64,000 nucleotides of DNA from Amycolatopsis tucumanensis (GTDB taxonomy: Bacteria; Actinomycetota; Actinomycetes; Mycobacteriales; Pseudonocardiaceae), in assembly GCF_021654135.1 (NCBI RefSeq), contig NZ_JAKGSD010000021.1, positions 62,001-126,000 of the forward strand, read 5' to 3'. Positions 51,050 to 58,905 of this stretch are shown here, piece by piece. Below the pieces are notes generated by a model. It saw nothing but the letters and a program-made list of their open reading frames with translations. It had not been told where the DNA came from and did not search any database. The position numbers and the translations under genes were made by a program. Numbering within the stretch: position 1 is the stretch's first letter; every line of letters begins with the position of its first letter.

Positions 51050-51447
51050 GACGCTGCTCCCACCTCTCCTCGCCGGCGGCGTGTTGCCCGCAGAACGCTA
51101 ACAGCCGGGTATTTCGGAAATGTTAGTTCCGACCCCGGTTCGCGCGGGGCCTGCTGTGCGGAAGATTTCGTCGAGGGAGGAGTGGCCGGCGAGTTGGGAT
51201 GATATTGCCTCAGCCGACTCGCGGCAATCGTGCGCGGAAAAAGAGGTTCCGCTCAGCGCTAGCTGTGACCTGGGTAAACGCGGCGAGCGAAGTGGCCGGA
51301 ATTTGCCTTACCGGTAGCATCGGCCGCTTCTCGGGAACGGTTTGTGACATGTCGTTAACAGTGGTGCCACCTCCGCGACACGAGCACCGGCAGTATTGGG
51401 CAACGCCGCGACTTCCGCCGTCGCGGTGACAACCGAAAGGATCCGCA
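51050..51447. other. 398-bp intergenic control region between ferredoxin and copper operons
   Basis: No gene is supported here. It contains CTAACA/TGTTAG (51098-51103 and 51121-51126), ATTGCC/GGCAAT (51204-51209 and 51223-51228) and the 8-bp palindrome TACCGGTA near 51310. Promoters for the leftward ferredoxin operon and the rightward copper operon must lie in it. I see no standard CsoR or CueR operator. Confidence 0.5.
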
Positions 51448-52122
51448 TTGCGCGCACCGCATTTGCGTCGCACTGTCATGGCCACCCTTGCCGGAATCGC
51501 GGCGATGTTGTTGCTGCCACCGGCCGCGTGGGCGCACGTCTCGGTCTCGCCGGACACCGCCGAACCCGGCGAGCGCGCCACCGTCTCCTTCCGCGTGCCC
51601 AACGAACGCGACGACGCCACCACCGTCCGCCTCGAGGTCCGCTTCCCCGAGGACAAGCCGCTGGCCTCGGTCACCCCGCAGACCGTGCCGGGCTGGAGCG
51701 TGTCCGTCACCACGACGGAACTCCCGCAACCGGTCGCCACCGAGCACGGCACCATCAGCGAAGCGGTCACCGCGATCGTCTGGGAGGGCGGGCGGATCCC
51801 CGTCGGCACCTACCAGGACTTCCCGGTCAGCATCGCCTCGCCGCCCGCGGGAACGCTGGTCCTGAAGACCCTGCAGACCTACTCCGACGGGCAGGTCGTG
51901 CGGTGGATCGACGTGCCGCAGGCGGGGCAGGCGGAGCCGGAGCACCCGGCACCGACGTTGTCCGTCGCGCCACCGCCCGCGCCGGCGTCCACTTCGGACA
52001 CCACCGCGCGCGTGCTCGGCGGGGCGGGCCTGGCCGCCGGACTGGTCGCGCTCGGCTGGGCCGCCGTCCGCCGCAAGACGCCGGCCCCCGCCGCCGACGA
52101 GCGCGAAACGATCCGGGTGTAG
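51448..52122 (+). CDS. YcnI-like DUF1775 copper-binding protein, first copy
   Basis: A 224-aa exported, C-terminally anchored protein. A Sec signal ends AAWA, so the mature chain starts HVSVSPDTAEPGE, giving the N-terminal His of the YcnI mono-histidine brace. The conserved Trp appears in AIVWEGGRIPVG. The DUF1775 domain (about 30-155) is followed by a Pro/Ala linker and a TM helix (RVLGGAGLAAGLVALGWAAV). YcnI proteins bind Cu(II) outside the membrane and partner with CopC/CopD-type YcnJ. The start is TTG 51448 with AAAGGA upstream. First gene of the copper locus. Confidence 0.88.
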   Translation: MRAPHLRRTVMATLAGIAAMLLLPPAAWAHVSVSPDTAEPGERATVSFRVPNERDDATTVRLEVRFPEDKPLASVTPQTVPGWSVSVTTTELPQPVATEHGTISEAVTAIVWEGGRIPVGTYQDFPVSIASPPAGTLVLKTLQTYSDGQVVRWIDVPQAGQAEPEHPAPTLSVAPPPAPASTSDTTARVLGGAGLAAGLVALGWAAVRRKTPAPAADERETIRV

Positions 52123-52131
52123 GGCCGCGCC

Positions 52132-53904
52132 ATGAGCAGGGACGGGAGCACGCCAAGGTGGGCGGCGCGCCTGGTCGTCGTACTCGGCGCACTCGTGGCC
52201 GCCGCGCTCGGCGGAGCGGGCCAGGCGTCCGCGCACGCGGTGCTGATCGGCACGACCCCGGGCGGTTTCGAGGTGCTGGCGACCGCGCCGCGGGAGGTCA
52301 CGCTGCGGTTCAACGAGCCGGTCGAGCTGGCCGAGGTGACGGTGCTCGGGCCGGGTGGCGCCGCCGTCGCGGGGCTGTCCGCCCCGGCGCACCCACCCGG
52401 GCAACCGGACGTCGTCGCCGTCACACTGCCGGCCGGTCTCACCGAGGGCACCTACACGGTCAGCTACCGCGTGGTGTCCGCCGACGCCCACCCGGTGCCG
52501 GGCGCTTTCGCGTTCAGCGTCGGCTCGGTCACCGGCGGCGTGGCGGCGAACGCGGGCGAGCAGACCGCGGACGGCGTGGTGTCGGCGCTGTACGCGGTGG
52601 CGCGGTGGCTCGGCTACGCGGGGGTGGCCCTGCTGCTGGGCACCGCGTTCTTCGTCGCCGCGTGCTGGCCGGGCGGCGAGGCGATGCCCGCGGTGCGGCG
52701 GATGCTGTGGACCGGGTGGGGCACGCTGCTGGGCGCGACGGTGCTGGCCTTCGTGTCCTACGGGCCGTACTCGGCCGCCGGGACGGCCGCCGATCTGCTC
52801 GATCCGAAGGTTCTCGGCGCGACAGTGGGCAGCCGGATGGGGCTGCTGCTGGTCGTGCGCGTCGCGTTGCTGGGACTGATCGCCGCCGTGCTCGTCCACG
52901 TGTTCCGGCGGACGTCGTTCGCCGAGTACCAGGCCCGAGACCACCGGCGGCGGGCCGCGCTGGTGCTGACGGCCGGGGCCGCCCTCGCGATCACCTGGAG
53001 CCTGACCAACCACAGCGTCACCGGCACGCAGGTCGCGTTGTCGCTGCCGGTCGACGCGATCCACCTGGTGGCGATGGCCGTGTGGCTCGGCGGCCTGCCC
53101 GTCCTGCTCGGTGTGCTGCTGCGCTCGGGTGACGTGTTCGGCATGCGGATCGCGATCCCACGGTTCTCCCGCACCGCGCTGGTCTGCGTCGCCGTGCTGG
53201 TGGTGACCGGCACCTACCAGGCGTGGCGCGAGGTCGGCAGCCTGGCGGCGCTGTTCGCCACCAGCTACGGCGCGGTGCTGCTGGCGAAGCTCGGGCTCGT
53301 GGTGGTGCTCGTGCTGCTGGGCGCGCTGGCCCGGCAGTGGGTCCGCAGGCACTACACCCACGCGCCGGTGGTGTCCAAGAAGCGCAAGGCCTACCGCGGC
53401 CCGGCGGAGCGCGAGGTCAGCCGGTTCCGGCGGATGGTCGCGACCGAGGCCGTGCTGGCCGCCGTGGTGCTCGGGGTGACGGCGTTCCTGGTGAGCGCCG
53501 AGCCGGCCACCGCCGAGCTGGCCAGGGAGCGGGCGGAGGCGGAGGTCCCGGCGCGGACCGGCCCGGTGAACGTCGTCCTGCCGTTCGACGCGGGCGGCGG
53601 ACCGGCCGGGGCCGGGCAGCTGGCGGCGCTGGTGACCCCGGGAGCGGTGGGACGCAACGAAGTCCACCTCGCGGTGCTGGACGCGCAGCGGCGGCCGAAG
53701 CAGGTTGCCGAGCTGACCGCGTCGCTGAGCCTGCCGTCGAAATCGGTGGGCCCGCTGCCGGTCGCGCTGCAGTTCATCGGCGGCGACCACGCCATCGCCG
53801 TGAACGTGCCGGTCAGCATGCCCGGGATGTGGGAGCTGGCGGTCACCGTGCGAACGTCCGAAGTGGACCAGGCGGTCGTGCGGATCCCGGTGGGGGCGCG
53901 CTGA
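52132..53904 (+). CDS. CopC-CopD fusion copper protein, first copy
   Basis: A 590-aa YcnJ-like fusion. The signal peptide ends ASA, so CopC begins HAVLIGTTPGGFEVL, with the brace His at position 1 and the D-x-H partner in SADAHPVPGAFAFSV. From about residue 150, CopD has eight TM helices with DAIHLVAMAVWLGGLPVLL. A C-terminal extracytoplasmic domain (about 470-590) ends WELAVTVRTSEVDQAVVRIP. It is thought to import or buffer copper across the membrane. It lies 9 bp after ycnI, and its stop overlaps the next ATG. Confidence 0.92.
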   Translation: MSRDGSTPRWAARLVVVLGALVAAALGGAGQASAHAVLIGTTPGGFEVLATAPREVTLRFNEPVELAEVTVLGPGGAAVAGLSAPAHPPGQPDVVAVTLPAGLTEGTYTVSYRVVSADAHPVPGAFAFSVGSVTGGVAANAGEQTADGVVSALYAVARWLGYAGVALLLGTAFFVAACWPGGEAMPAVRRMLWTGWGTLLGATVLAFVSYGPYSAAGTAADLLDPKVLGATVGSRMGLLLVVRVALLGLIAAVLVHVFRRTSFAEYQARDHRRRAALVLTAGAALAITWSLTNHSVTGTQVALSLPVDAIHLVAMAVWLGGLPVLLGVLLRSGDVFGMRIAIPRFSRTALVCVAVLVVTGTYQAWREVGSLAALFATSYGAVLLAKLGLVVVLVLLGALARQWVRRHYTHAPVVSKKRKAYRGPAEREVSRFRRMVATEAVLAAVVLGVTAFLVSAEPATAELARERAEAEVPARTGPVNVVLPFDAGGGPAGAGQLAALVTPGAVGRNEVHLAVLDAQRRPKQVAELTASLSLPSKSVGPLPVALQFIGGDHAIAVNVPVSMPGMWELAVTVRTSEVDQAVVRIPVGAR

Positions 53905-54584
53905 TGACCACGGACGCGCGGAGGTTGTCCGCACCGGAACTGGAACGGCTGCGCCGCCGCGCGGTGGCGGCCGTGACGGCGGGCCTGTCGCAGGGCCGGG
54001 TCGCGACGATGCTCGGGGTCAGCCGCAAGACCGTGGGCGTCTGGGTCCGGGCCTACCAGGCCTCCGGCGAGCAGGCGTTCCCGCCGCAGCGCCGGGGCCG
54101 CCGGGTGGGCGAGTGCCTTGCCCTGTCCGGCGAGCAGCAGGACCGGATCGTCACGGTGGTCGCCGCCGGCCTGCCCGACGCGGCAGGCCTGCCGCACCTG
54201 CTGTGGACGCGCCGGGCGGTGACCGAGCTGGTCGAGCGCGAGTTCGGCATCCGGATCAGCCCGGCGACGGCGGACCGCTACCTGACCCGCTGGGGGCTGA
54301 CCGGGCCGCGGGAGCACGTGGGCGACGGCCTGGCGGTGCGCTGGACCGCGCCGCGCGGGCTGCACGTGCTGGTGGCGGTGACGAACCGCGGGCTGGTGTT
54401 CTTCCGCGCCGGGCGGCTGCCGTTCGACGTGGCGCAGCTGGTCGACTTCCGCAACCGGCTGCGCATGCAGCTCGCGCGTGAAGTCACCGCGGTCGTCACG
54501 GAATGGCCTGCGGCACAAGGGGAACTGCTGGAGAGGTGGTGCTCGGCGGACCGGAACGTGATCGCCGGGCTGACCATCGGCTGA
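53904..54584 (+). CDS. IS630-type transposase-like DNA-binding protein, probably domesticated
   Basis: A 226-aa protein. It has two helix-turn-helix modules: residues about 15-60 (LSQGRVATMLGVSRKTVGVW) and about 95-135 (RRAVTELVEREFGIRISPAT), the N-terminal layout of IS630/winged-helix transposases. The remainder keeps the DDE-domain scaffold (RWTAPRGLHVLVAVTNRGLV, then LVDFRNRLRMQLAREVTAVV), but catalytic acidic residues are not evident. It starts inside the copCD stop (ATGA) and no inverted repeats flank it. It is therefore better read as a co-transcribed regulator than as a mobile element. Confidence 0.68.
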   Translation: MTTDARRLSAPELERLRRRAVAAVTAGLSQGRVATMLGVSRKTVGVWVRAYQASGEQAFPPQRRGRRVGECLALSGEQQDRIVTVVAAGLPDAAGLPHLLWTRRAVTELVEREFGIRISPATADRYLTRWGLTGPREHVGDGLAVRWTAPRGLHVLVAVTNRGLVFFRAGRLPFDVAQLVDFRNRLRMQLAREVTAVVTEWPAAQGELLERWCSADRNVIAGLTIG

Positions 54585-54597
54585 ACCACTCGAACCC

Positions 54598-54632
54598 GAG
54601 CCCCCGTGGTGCACTTCGCGCCGCGGGGGCTC
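54598..54632 (+). terminator. Terminator after the first copper operon; rest of gap
   Basis: GAGCCCCCG (54598-54606) pairs with CGGGGGCTC (54624-54632), a 9-bp perfect stem 14 bp after the stop. The rest of the 342-bp gap to the next start (54633-54926) is less GC-rich, holds the next promoter and shows no gene. An in-frame extension of the next ORF back to 54789 is not supported. Confidence 0.7.
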
Positions 54633-54926
54633 CGGCATGCCCGCGATCGCTTGTTTCGGAACGGTGAACATGTCCGGTGCGCGAAAAATCTCCGAGGTGA
54701 TTTCCGCGGATTAGGCCGCTCGACCGGGTGACGGCCAGGGCAAAAGTGTTCCGCGCGACGCGGGAAAGCGGCTGTTCAGCGTCGCGTCGTGGATCCGGAA
54801 ACATTCGCGAAAAGGTCGCTCGCGGGCGTTTTCGGGCTTCTGGTCAGGATCGGCCGGGCATGCCACGATGATCCCGGAATCAAGGTTTCCACAACGGACG
54901 GCGAAATTCCTGAGAGAAGGCCAAGA

Positions 54927-55619
54927 ATGCGATTCCGACGTCATCTCGCGGCCGGTGCGCTGACGGTGGGCTGCCTCGGCGGCATGACCGTCGGCGCCGC
55001 CGAAGCGGGTGCCGAGGAACCGGTCGCGGCCGCCGACTGCACGGCGCCGGCGCCGGACGGCGACCTCCTGCTCCCCGGCGTGGACATCGCCGACGAGCTC
55101 CCGCTCCTCGGGCCGATCCTGCAGCCGCTCACCGACACGGTGGGCTCAGTGGTCGGCTCGACCTGCGAAATCCTCGTGCCGCCTGCCCAGCCGGAAGCGC
55201 CGGGCTCGGGCGACCAGCAGCCACCCGCGGCGGCGCCCACCACGACGCCGTCCTCCGCGCCGAGCGGGAACAGCGCCGCGACGCCGTCCGGTGGTCGCCT
55301 GGCCGCCCAGGAGAGCAGCGGTGCCGTCGCCACCGCGCGCTTCGGGTTCGCCGACCCCCTGCCGTTCGGTCCCGCGCTCAACTTCGGCGCCCCCGGCGCG
55401 CCACCGCAGGCCGTGGCCGCCGGAAAAGCCGACGTGGTGAGCACGCAGCGGCCGACGGGCACCGCGGAAGCATTGCCGGTGACCCGGGACGAATTGTCCC
55501 AGCCGGTTCTGCTCGCGACTCTCGCCCTCACCCTGGTGAGCGCGCAATTGGTGCGCACCTGGGTGCGGCGAATGCGCGGGGAAGTATTCAGTGCGCGCAC
55601 CGGCCCGCTGAATACCTGA
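54927..55619 (+). CDS. Secreted, C-terminally anchored protein of unknown family
   Basis: A 230-aa protein. The signal peptide (LAAGALTVGCLGGMTVGAAE) is followed by a short domain with two cysteines (AADCTAPAPDG, GSTCEILVPP) and repeated 'LLLPGVDIADELPLLGPIL'-like hydrophobic strands. A long Pro/Ser/Thr linker and a C-terminal TM helix (QPVLLATLALTLVSAQLVRT) with basic tail finish it. AGAAGG lies upstream of ATG 54927. It lies 63 bp upstream of the cupredoxin-repeat gene and probably shares its transcript. I do not recognise the family. Confidence 0.68.
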   Translation: MRFRRHLAAGALTVGCLGGMTVGAAEAGAEEPVAAADCTAPAPDGDLLLPGVDIADELPLLGPILQPLTDTVGSVVGSTCEILVPPAQPEAPGSGDQQPPAAAPTTTPSSAPSGNSAATPSGGRLAAQESSGAVATARFGFADPLPFGPALNFGAPGAPPQAVAAGKADVVSTQRPTGTAEALPVTRDELSQPVLLATLALTLVSAQLVRTWVRRMRGEVFSARTGPLNT

Positions 55620-55682
55620 ACGCCGCGCATTCCGGTTTTCCGTCCGAACGGGTTCGGACGGCTGTGGAGAGAAAGGAAGCAC

Positions 55683-58037
55683 ATGCCCGAAAACGCTCCC
55701 CCGGGAGCCGGGAAGAGGCGGTCCCGCCGCCTCAAAACGGTGATCCCGTTGGCAGCAGTCGCGCTGGGCGCGACGACGGTGGCCGCCGTGCCGGCCGCCG
55801 CGCTGCCAGTGGGTGTCGGCCCCGTGCCGATCACCTTCACGTTGAACGACAGCAACGGTAACTGGTTCGACTCGGGCCTGCAGCTGTTCGGCGGCAAGTC
55901 GCTGGCCGTGGCCGAGCTGCCGCGCCTCGGCACGTCCGCGCTGGACGGCAGCATCATCCCGAGCCTGCCGGAAGGCGCGCTCGGGCTGCCGAACCTGCCA
56001 CTTGGCCAGCTCGACACGGCCCAGTCCAGCGGGCTGCTGAACCTGGACCTGGTCGACTCGCTGACCGGCCTGGTTTCCAGCGACCCGGCCAAGGCGATGC
56101 CGTCCCTCGGGCAGCTCGGCGGCTTGACCGACCTGCTGAACCTGGACAGCACGCTGTCCGCGGTGCGGAACATCGCGGCCACCGAACCGCGGGCGGCGAC
56201 GTCGGCGGCGAAGGCCGAGGGCCTGCTCAGCCAGTTCCAGGCCGAGGTCGCGAGCCTGCCGGCCGACCAGCCGATCAGCCTGGACAGCCTCCCGGTCGGA
56301 CTGGACCTGCAGAAGGCGCTGGACGACCTGGCGACGTTCGCGGTGAAGGGCCCGGCCATCACGGCCAACTTCACCATCGGCAGCCCGAAGAACCAGTCGC
56401 TGCACGACATCACGTCGCTGATCTGGCCGGAGGGGGCGCCCTTCTTCGAGCAGATGGGCGCGTTCGCCGGTTCGGACTCCACCCAGCTGACCGAGCCCGG
56501 TCTGTACGCGTGGACCTGCACGATCCACCCGTACATGCTGGGTGCGACCGTGGTCGACGACCCGCTCACCATCGGCCTGGACTTCGGCAAGAAGCTGAAG
56601 GTCAACTCGCGTGACCTGACGGTTCCCTCCAACGCGGACGTCATCCAGCAGCTGGTGCGCATCTTCTTCACCGCGACGGTGCCGGACAACTGGCAGACGT
56701 TCAGCACCACCGAGTCGTCGCAGTGGAACCCGGTCTTCCCGCCGGCGCCGATCCTGCAGTACGACGCCCAGGGCAACCCGGTGCTGGTGCCGATCCTGGA
56801 CGCCTACTACGACCAGAAGTTCGGGTACCCCAAGACCCTGGACAAACTGACCCCGCCGCAGACCCCTGGCGTGGGTGAGGTCTGGATCGACACCCAGATG
56901 GAGGAGTACGCGGGCAAGGACTACGTCGGTGCCGCCACGAAGGTCAACGTGGAGAACTGGACGGTCGACCGCAAGATCTCCGGTTCGAGCATCAACATGA
57001 ACAACCCGCACAACATGTGGACGGACAAGAACTACAAGTACCTGTACCAGACCGAGTGGTTCGACGACGAGCTGTCGGTGTTCGACCGGGCGACCGGTGA
57101 GCACGTGCGCACGATCGAAGTCGGACCGGACCCGTCCCACGTCATGACCCGCACCGACACCGACCAGGTTCAGGTCGCCATCAACGGTGGCACGGACGTC
57201 GTCGAGCTGTCCCCGGGCGCGGAGAAGATCGACCGCCGCATCCCGGTGGGTCCGCCGGGTGACTTCCCGCAGCACCCGCACGCCTTCTGGCTCAGCTCGG
57301 ACGGTAAGACCACGATCACGCCGAACGTGAACCCGTACGACGCGACCGTGATCGACAACGAGACCGGCACCTGGCGGAAGGAGCCGACCGGCGAACTGCC
57401 GATCGCCTCCAGCATGATGTCCGACCAGTCGAAGTTCTACATGGCCGACTTCCTCGGCGGGAGCATCTCGTGCGTCTCGCTCGCGGAGGACGCCTGCGTC
57501 AAGGAAGGCAAGAAGGTCCACAACGCGAGCATCGACCTGTGGGACAACTACAACCCGGTCACCGGCCGGAACGGCACCAAGCCGTGGGGTGGTCTGACCA
57601 TCCAGCTCCCAGTGAGCCCGGATGACAAGGCCCTGCTGGCCGCGAACACCTTCAGCGCCACCGTCTCGGTCGTCGATCCGAAGACCGACAAGGTGGTCAA
57701 GGAGCTGCCCTGCAACGCGGGCTGCCACGGCATCAACTTCGGTGCCAAGAAGGGTGGCGGGTACTACGCCTACGTGTCGAACAAGTTCTCGAACGCCGCT
57801 CAGGTCATCGACATCGACCCGAACATGGACGGGAACATCACCGACGCCGCGATCGTCGGTCAGCTGGTGCTGGCGCCGACCGCGGACACCAAGTCGGACG
57901 GCACGCTGACCGGACAGCCCGGCATGGGTGGTCAGGGCGTGCTGCCCATCCCGCTGGTCTACAACGGCTGGTCGCAGCAGGTGCCCGCCGGCTGGCGGGA
58001 GAAGCTGACCCCCGAGCAGCTGAACCCGATCGGCTGA
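55683..58037 (+). CDS. Secreted cupredoxin plus propeller-like repeat protein
   Basis: A 784-aa exported protein. After a signal peptide (about 18-40) and a Leu/Pro-rich helical region (45-215) comes a cupredoxin domain. Its type-1 copper ligands are H241 (SLHDITSLIWP) and the loop C279-T-I-H282-P-Y-M285. From about residue 420 the sequence shows repeated strands typical of YVTN/N2O-reductase-like beta-propellers (YLYQTEWFDDELSVFDRATG, AATTFSATVSVVDPKTDKVV-type blades). Histidines sit between blades: H443, H486, H531, H533 and H682. The order cupredoxin-then-propeller reverses that of nitrous oxide reductase. AGAAAGGAAG precedes ATG 55683. Oxidoreductase or copper-storage roles are both possible. 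Confidence 0.8.
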   Translation: MPENAPPGAGKRRSRRLKTVIPLAAVALGATTVAAVPAAALPVGVGPVPITFTLNDSNGNWFDSGLQLFGGKSLAVAELPRLGTSALDGSIIPSLPEGALGLPNLPLGQLDTAQSSGLLNLDLVDSLTGLVSSDPAKAMPSLGQLGGLTDLLNLDSTLSAVRNIAATEPRAATSAAKAEGLLSQFQAEVASLPADQPISLDSLPVGLDLQKALDDLATFAVKGPAITANFTIGSPKNQSLHDITSLIWPEGAPFFEQMGAFAGSDSTQLTEPGLYAWTCTIHPYMLGATVVDDPLTIGLDFGKKLKVNSRDLTVPSNADVIQQLVRIFFTATVPDNWQTFSTTESSQWNPVFPPAPILQYDAQGNPVLVPILDAYYDQKFGYPKTLDKLTPPQTPGVGEVWIDTQMEEYAGKDYVGAATKVNVENWTVDRKISGSSINMNNPHNMWTDKNYKYLYQTEWFDDELSVFDRATGEHVRTIEVGPDPSHVMTRTDTDQVQVAINGGTDVVELSPGAEKIDRRIPVGPPGDFPQHPHAFWLSSDGKTTITPNVNPYDATVIDNETGTWRKEPTGELPIASSMMSDQSKFYMADFLGGSISCVSLAEDACVKEGKKVHNASIDLWDNYNPVTGRNGTKPWGGLTIQLPVSPDDKALLAANTFSATVSVVDPKTDKVVKELPCNAGCHGINFGAKKGGGYYAYVSNKFSNAAQVIDIDPNMDGNITDAAIVGQLVLAPTADTKSDGTLTGQPGMGGQGVLPIPLVYNGWSQQVPAGWREKLTPEQLNPIG

Positions 58038-58126
58038 GCTGGTTCCGCAGCAGCTCAGCGTGACCGATCCACCCACCCCGTGAGGGAAACCGTGGTCCGG
58101 AGCGGCCAGCCCGCTCCGGACCACGG
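58034..58126 (+). terminator. Two hairpins between the cupredoxin-repeat gene and the second copper set
   Basis: CTGAGCTG (58034-58041) pairs with CAGCTCAG (58051-58058), beginning at the stop codon. CCGTGGTCCGGAGCGG (58090-58105) pairs perfectly with its complement at 58111-58126, a 16-bp stem with a 5-nt loop. The second ends 18 bp before the next start, leaving little room for a promoter. Partial readthrough and attenuation are therefore as likely as full termination. Confidence 0.75.
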
Positions 58127-58143
58127 CCGTTCAGGAGACCGCC

Positions 58144-58905
58144 ATGCCCGCATCCCCCAGGTCCTTCGCGCGTGCCCTGTCCGCGCTGTTCCTCGCCTCG
58201 TGCGCGCTGCTCGGCCTGGCCGCCCCGGCCGCCGCGCAGGTGTCGATCGTGCCCGGTTCCGTCAAGGGCGGCAGCACCGAGACCTTCGCCTTCCGCCTCG
58301 CCAACCAGCGCACCGACACCCAGAGCAACCGGCTCGAAATCGTGTTCCCGCAGAGTCCCCCGATCGCCTTCGCCGAGGTCAAGCCGGCCCGCGGCTGGAC
58401 CGCCAGGATCAACCCGCGCCCGCTCGACCCGCCGCAGCAGTCCGGTGACCGCCTGATCAGCCAGGTCGTCGGCTCGATAGTGCTGGAGGGCGGCGCGGTC
58501 GGCCCCGGCCAGTTCGAACAGTTCCTCGTCACCCTCGGCCCGCTGCCCGAGCGGGGCGACCTGGTGCTCGAAACCGTTCAGGGCTACGCCAGCGGCGCCA
58601 CCGACCGGTTCTCCGCCGCGGCGGGCAACGCACCGGTGATCGTCGTCAGTCCCAACGCCGCACAGGGCGCGCCGCCGCCCGCGGTGATCGAAGCGAACCG
58701 GGCCGATCAGGTGGCCGCGGCTGCCGAGCAGCAGGCCGAAGAGCAGGCGAACAGCGGCGGCATCACCCCGTTCGCCTTCCTGTGGGGCGTGCTCGGGCTC
58801 GCGTTCCTGGTGGTGGCGCTGGTCGGGCTCCGCACCCACCTGCTGCACCGCCGCGCGCCGGAACCCGAGCCGAAGCCCGAGCCGGAGAAGGTGAGCAACG
58901 GATGA
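58144..58905 (+). CDS. YcnI-like DUF1775 protein, second copy without copper ligands
   Basis: A 253-aa exported, C-terminally anchored protein collinear with the first DUF1775 gene (signal, DUF1775 about 30-165, linker, TM helix FLWGVLGLAFLVVALVGL). The mature start reads AQVSIVPGSVKGG instead of AHVSVSP, so the brace His is replaced by Gln. The conserved Trp is Leu (SIVLEGGAVGPG against AIVWEGGRIPVG). The fold is kept but the known copper site is lost. Its end overlaps the next ATG by 4 bp. Confidence 0.82.
   Translation: MPASPRSFARALSALFLASCALLGLAAPAAAQVSIVPGSVKGGSTETFAFRLANQRTDTQSNRLEIVFPQSPPIAFAEVKPARGWTARINPRPLDPPQQSGDRLISQVVGSIVLEGGAVGPGQFEQFLVTLGPLPERGDLVLETVQGYASGATDRFSAAAGNAPVIVVSPNAAQGAPPPAVIEANRADQVAAAAEQQAEEQANSGGITPFAFLWGVLGLAFLVVALVGLRTHLLHRRAPEPEPKPEPEKVSNG

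Noticed and set aside
53904..54584. An active IS630 insertion sequence
   Set aside because: There are no terminal inverted repeats or TA target duplication, catalytic acids are not evident, and the gene is translationally coupled to copCD.
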